Source: an uncultured Oscillospiraceae bacterium
Lineage (GTDB): Bacteria > Bacillota > Clostridia > Oscillospirales > Acutalibacteraceae
Reading direction: 5' to 3'
Assembly: GCA_900554535.1 (NCBI GenBank)
Contig: USIA01000071.1
Span: 1 to 8,689 of the forward strand
DNA: 8,689 nucleotides
In this document: positions 6,630 to 8,689 of the stretch, one piece after another
Numbering within the stretch: position 1 is the first letter of the stretch
How the letters are laid out: the number at the start of each line of letters is the position of its first letter
Notes under the pieces: model-generated
Database searches by the model: none
Told to the model about the DNA's origin: nothing
What the model saw: the letters and a program-made list of their open reading frames with translations, nothing else
Translations under genes and position numbers: made by a program

Positions 6630-7553
6630 ATGAAGGCACCGGAGAGGCAGACGCAACAACTGCGGCGGCATTATAGCAGGGAAGAGCGTCGTGGTTGGCT
6701 GTGCGGATATCTGTTTATCGCACCGCTCCTGGTGGGATTGCTGATCTTCTATATTATTCCTTTCATTCAAAGTATTTGTTACAGCTTTACAGATATCGAT
6801 AGCTTTAATAATGCCACGTTTATTGGCCTTGCCAATTACAAGCAGATGTTTTCGGACCCGGAAATGTGGTCGTCCTTTGGCAATACGCTGCTGTGGGTCG
6901 TTGTGACCGTTCCGATTGGCATTTTGATTTCGCTGTTCATCGCGACGCTTCTGAACATGAATATCAAAGGAAAATCGGGCTATCGCACGTTTTATTTCCT
7001 GCCAGTGGTGACGATGCCGGCCGCCATTGCCATGGTTTGGAAATGGATCTATAACGGACAGTTTGGCGTCCTCAACCAGATTCTCGGCGTTTTTGGACTG
7101 CCGGCACGCGACTGGGTGACAGATCCGTCGATTGCTTTCTGGATGGTCATGATTGTGGGCATTTGGAGCAGTGTTGGTTATAACATGGTGATCCTGCTGG
7201 CCGGTATGCAGGGGATTTCCAGCTCGTACTATGAAGTGGCCGCCATTGAGGGTGCGAATGTTGGACAGCAGTTTTTCAAGGTGACGCTGCCGCTTTTGAC
7301 GCCGACGCTGTTTTTCGTGCTGCTGACTTCAATCATCAGCGGCTTCCAGGTCTTTGACATCATTTATATGATGATTGGCAAGGGCAGCCCGGCGTATGAG
7401 GCCACGCAGACGATCTTGATGCTGTATTATCGGAATGCGTTCGATTATTCCTATAAGGGCTATGCTTCCGCGATTGCCGTCTTCCTGTTTGTCGTGATTT
7501 TGATTATCACGGTCATCCAGATGAAGCTGCAGAAAAAATGGGTTAACTATTGA
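6630..7553 (+). CDS. Sugar ABC transporter permease, MalF/UgpA type
   Basis: Integral membrane permease of the CUT1 class, 307 aa, about six transmembrane helices. Hydrophobic segments lie near residues 24-47, 85-108, 118-137, 168-191, 222-242 and 268-297. The cytoplasmic loop that docks the ATPase carries the EAA motif as EVAAIEGAN (202-210) followed by LPLL (220-223). A short charged N-terminal tail precedes the first helix, typical of MalF-like subunits without the large periplasmic loop of E. coli MalF. An in-frame ATG at 6621 directly abuts the AAGGAG (6615-6620), leaving no spacing, so ATG 6630 with a 9-nt gap is the better start. The gene begins 15 nt after the binding-protein stop, indicating co-transcription. 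It should pair with the following permease. Confidence 0.93.
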   Translation: MKAPERQTQQLRRHYSREERRGWLCGYLFIAPLLVGLLIFYIIPFIQSICYSFTDIDSFNNATFIGLANYKQMFSDPEMWSSFGNTLLWVVVTVPIGILISLFIATLLNMNIKGKSGYRTFYFLPVVTMPAAIAMVWKWIYNGQFGVLNQILGVFGLPARDWVTDPSIAFWMVMIVGIWSSVGYNMVILLAGMQGISSSYYEVAAIEGANVGQQFFKVTLPLLTPTLFFVLLTSIISGFQVFDIIYMMIGKGSPAYEATQTILMLYYRNAFDYSYKGYASAIAVFLFVVILIITVIQMKLQKKWVNY

Positions 7554-7595
7554 TTCAAGCCTGTTACTTTACGAGAAATTGGAGGAAATGAAAAA

Positions 7596-8420
7596 ATGAA
7601 GCTCAGAAAAAGAGGACGTTTCATTGTTCATGTAATCCTGCTGCTAGGCTTGGTAATCGTGGTGTTTCCCTTTATATGGATGATCTTGACTTCCTTCAAG
7701 ACGGAAGCGGAAGCAATCCATGTTCCGCCCATTATTTTCCCGAGCCATTTAAACTTGGAGGGCTATATCAGCGTCTTTACGGAATTGCCCTTCGTGCAGG
7801 TTTATTTGAACACCTTCATATCGACCATCGTCACAGTGATTGGACAGGTTGTTTTGTGCTCGATGGCTGGTTATGCATTTGGCCGCATTGATTTTCCAGG
7901 CAAAAACATTTTGTTCCTTCTGGTGCTCTCGGTGCTGATGGTGCCAGGCCAGATTTTCCTGGTGCCGCAGTACATGATCATCATGAAGATGAATTTGCTG
8001 GACACGTTGCCGGCGTTGTTCCTGCCGAATCTGTTCAGTGCGTTTGGTACGTTTTTGCTGCGCCAGTTCTTTATGTCCTTGCCCAAAGAACTCGAAGAGG
8101 CTGCGCGGCTGGATGGTTGCAATCGATTCCAGATCTTCGGCAAGGTGATGCTGCCACTGGCCAAGCCAGGCATCATCTCCCTGGTTATTTTCACGGCGAA
8201 ATTTGCGTGGAATGACTTTATGTGGCCGCTGATTGTCAATACCTCTTTGGAAAAGACGATCCTTGGCCCCGCGCTGTCTGCGTTGCAGGGACAGTATACC
8301 GGCGACTATCCGAGCCAAATGGCTGGCGCTGTTCTCTCCGTTATTCCCATTATTGTTCTCTTCTTTATTTTCCAAAAACAATTTATTGAAGGTGTGGCGC
8401 AAGCTGGCATCAAAGGCTAA
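7596..8420 (+). CDS. Sugar ABC transporter permease, MalG/UgpE type
   Basis: Second CUT1 permease, 274 aa, the usual MalG-family size. It has about six transmembrane helices: near 9-31, 69-92, 104-127, 138-160, 190-215 and 241-259. The ATPase-docking EAA motif is EAARLDGCN (168-176) followed by LPLAKPG (186-192), and the protein ends in the family's QKQFIEGVAQAGIKG-like tail. GGAGG at 7581-7585 lies 10 nt before the ATG; an earlier ATG at 7588 is followed at once by a stop in its own frame and is not used. The gap from the upstream permease is 42 nt with no terminator, so the three genes form one operon. No ATPase gene follows before the terminator at 8441, so energy probably comes from a shared MsmX/UgpC-type ATPase elsewhere, as is common in Firmicutes. 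Confidence 0.94.
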   Translation: MKLRKRGRFIVHVILLLGLVIVVFPFIWMILTSFKTEAEAIHVPPIIFPSHLNLEGYISVFTELPFVQVYLNTFISTIVTVIGQVVLCSMAGYAFGRIDFPGKNILFLLVLSVLMVPGQIFLVPQYMIIMKMNLLDTLPALFLPNLFSAFGTFLLRQFFMSLPKELEEAARLDGCNRFQIFGKVMLPLAKPGIISLVIFTAKFAWNDFMWPLIVNTSLEKTILGPALSALQGQYTGDYPSQMAGAVLSVIPIIVLFFIFQKQFIEGVAQAGIKG

Positions 8421-8440
8421 AACGCGTTTGCGCTTTTCAC

Positions 8441-8488
8441 AAAAAACGCCCCCGGTTTCTCTGCAAAAGAGTTTCCGGGGGCATTTTT
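8441..8488 (+). terminator. Rho-independent terminator of the sugar ABC operon
   Basis: GCCCCCGG (8448-8455) pairs with CCGGGGGC (8475-8482). Inside, beyond a symmetric TTT/TTT internal loop, CTCT (8459-8462) pairs with AGAG (8468-8471) around GCAAA. ATTTTT follows at 8483-8488, and an A-run at 8441-8446 precedes the stem, so it may also work for the minus strand. It lies 20-odd nt after the last permease stop. Confidence 0.92.
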
Positions 8489-8510
8489 GCGTTCGCAGTG
8501 TGCTAGACAA

Positions 8511-8554
8511 AGGAAAAAGTCCGGATAACCCGCAGGCTATCCGGACTTTTTCCT
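8511..8554 (-). terminator. Terminator of the tRNA operon, probably bidirectional
   Basis: The arms AGGAAAAAGTCCGGATA (8511-8527) and TATCCGGACTTTTTCCT (8538-8554) are exact inverted repeats of 17 bp around a 10-nt loop. Read on the minus strand, the hairpin begins at the last base of the tRNA-Thr CCA end and its distal arm carries a TTTTT run. Because the arms are symmetric, the plus strand gains the same hairpin and T-run, so it can also back up the ABC operon terminator. Confidence 0.9.
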
Positions 8555-8629
8555 GGAGCTGCTAACGCGATTCGAACGCGTGACCTCATCCTTACCAAGG
8601 ATGTGCTCTGCCAACTGAGCCATAGCAGC
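8554..8629 (-). tRNA. tRNA-Thr (anticodon GGU)
   Basis: Complete 76-nt cloverleaf on the minus strand with encoded CCA. Acceptor arms GCTGCTA (8623-8629) and TAGCAGC pair fully, with U as discriminator. The D stem is GCTC/GAGC around AGTTGGCA. The anticodon stem CATCC/GGATG encloses loop TTGGTAA, giving anticodon GGT, which reads ACC and ACU. The variable loop is AGGTC and the T arm is ACGCG-TTCGAAT-CGCGT. It lies 5 nt downstream of tRNA-Asp in the same transcript and is the last gene of that operon. Confidence 0.97.
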
Positions 8630-8634
8630 AAAAA

Positions 8635-8689
8635 TGGCGACTCGGAACGGGATCGAACCGTCGACCTCTAGCGTGACAGGCTAGCGTTC
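8635..8689 (-). tRNA. tRNA-Asp (anticodon GUC), 5' part beyond the window
   Basis: The 3' 55 nt of a tRNA on the minus strand; the 5' acceptor strand and most of the D arm lie beyond the right edge. The anticodon stem CTAGC/GCTAG encloses loop CTGTCAC with anticodon GTC. The variable loop is AGGTC, the T arm is GACGG-TTCGATC-CCGTT, and the 3' acceptor strand CCGAGTC is followed by discriminator G, as expected for Asp, and encoded CCA (8635-8637). It precedes tRNA-Thr in a tRNA operon that probably continues further right. Confidence 0.94.

Overview
The window looks like chromosome from a Gram-positive bacterium of the class Clostridia, most likely a moderately high-G+C member of the Oscillospiraceae/Ruminococcaceae group. 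This rests on the DnaE layout (intact PHP domain, internal clamp-binding motif, clostridial C-terminal domain), the dnaE-pfkA order, strong GGAGG-type ribosome binding sites, and a carbohydrate ABC operon without its own ATPase. The genus cannot be fixed from the sequence alone. No phage, insertion sequence, CRISPR array, toxin-antitoxin or defence gene is visible.

Layout, left to right. Positions 1-137 are an upstream region with no gene I can assign. 138-3626 (+) is dnaE, the DNA polymerase III alpha subunit. 3627-3794 is a spacer holding a likely promoter, a small hairpin and a perfect DnaA-box sequence just before the pfkA ribosome binding site. 3795-4763 (+) is pfkA, ATP-dependent 6-phosphofructokinase, closed by a strong intrinsic terminator. 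4827-5300 is an unusually A+T-rich gene-free stretch (about 31% G+C by count over 4831-5180). It carries the likely promoter of the next operon and, on the minus strand, a suspiciously long open frame. 5301-8420 (+) is a three-gene carbohydrate uptake operon of the CUT1 type: a lipoprotein binding protein, a MalF-like permease and a MalG-like permease. It ends in an intrinsic terminator. Convergent to it, on the minus strand, is the end of a tRNA operon, tRNA-Asp(GUC) (cut by the window edge) then tRNA-Thr(GGU), with its own hairpin terminator starting at the CCA end of tRNA-Thr.

How the genes relate. dnaE and pfkA are housekeeping genes that often sit side by side in Firmicutes. pfkA probably has its own promoter but may also receive dnaE readthrough, since I see no terminator between them. 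The transporter genes form one unit: the lipoprotein captures an oligosaccharide or similar carbohydrate outside the cell, and the two permeases form the channel. A shared MsmX/UgpC-type ATPase encoded elsewhere would supply the energy. The substrate cannot be named because no glycoside hydrolase or regulator is adjacent.

The window is mostly ordinary housekeeping. The items most worth a second look are the DnaA box and structured leader between dnaE and pfkA, and the A+T-rich island with a possible decayed gene on the minus strand.
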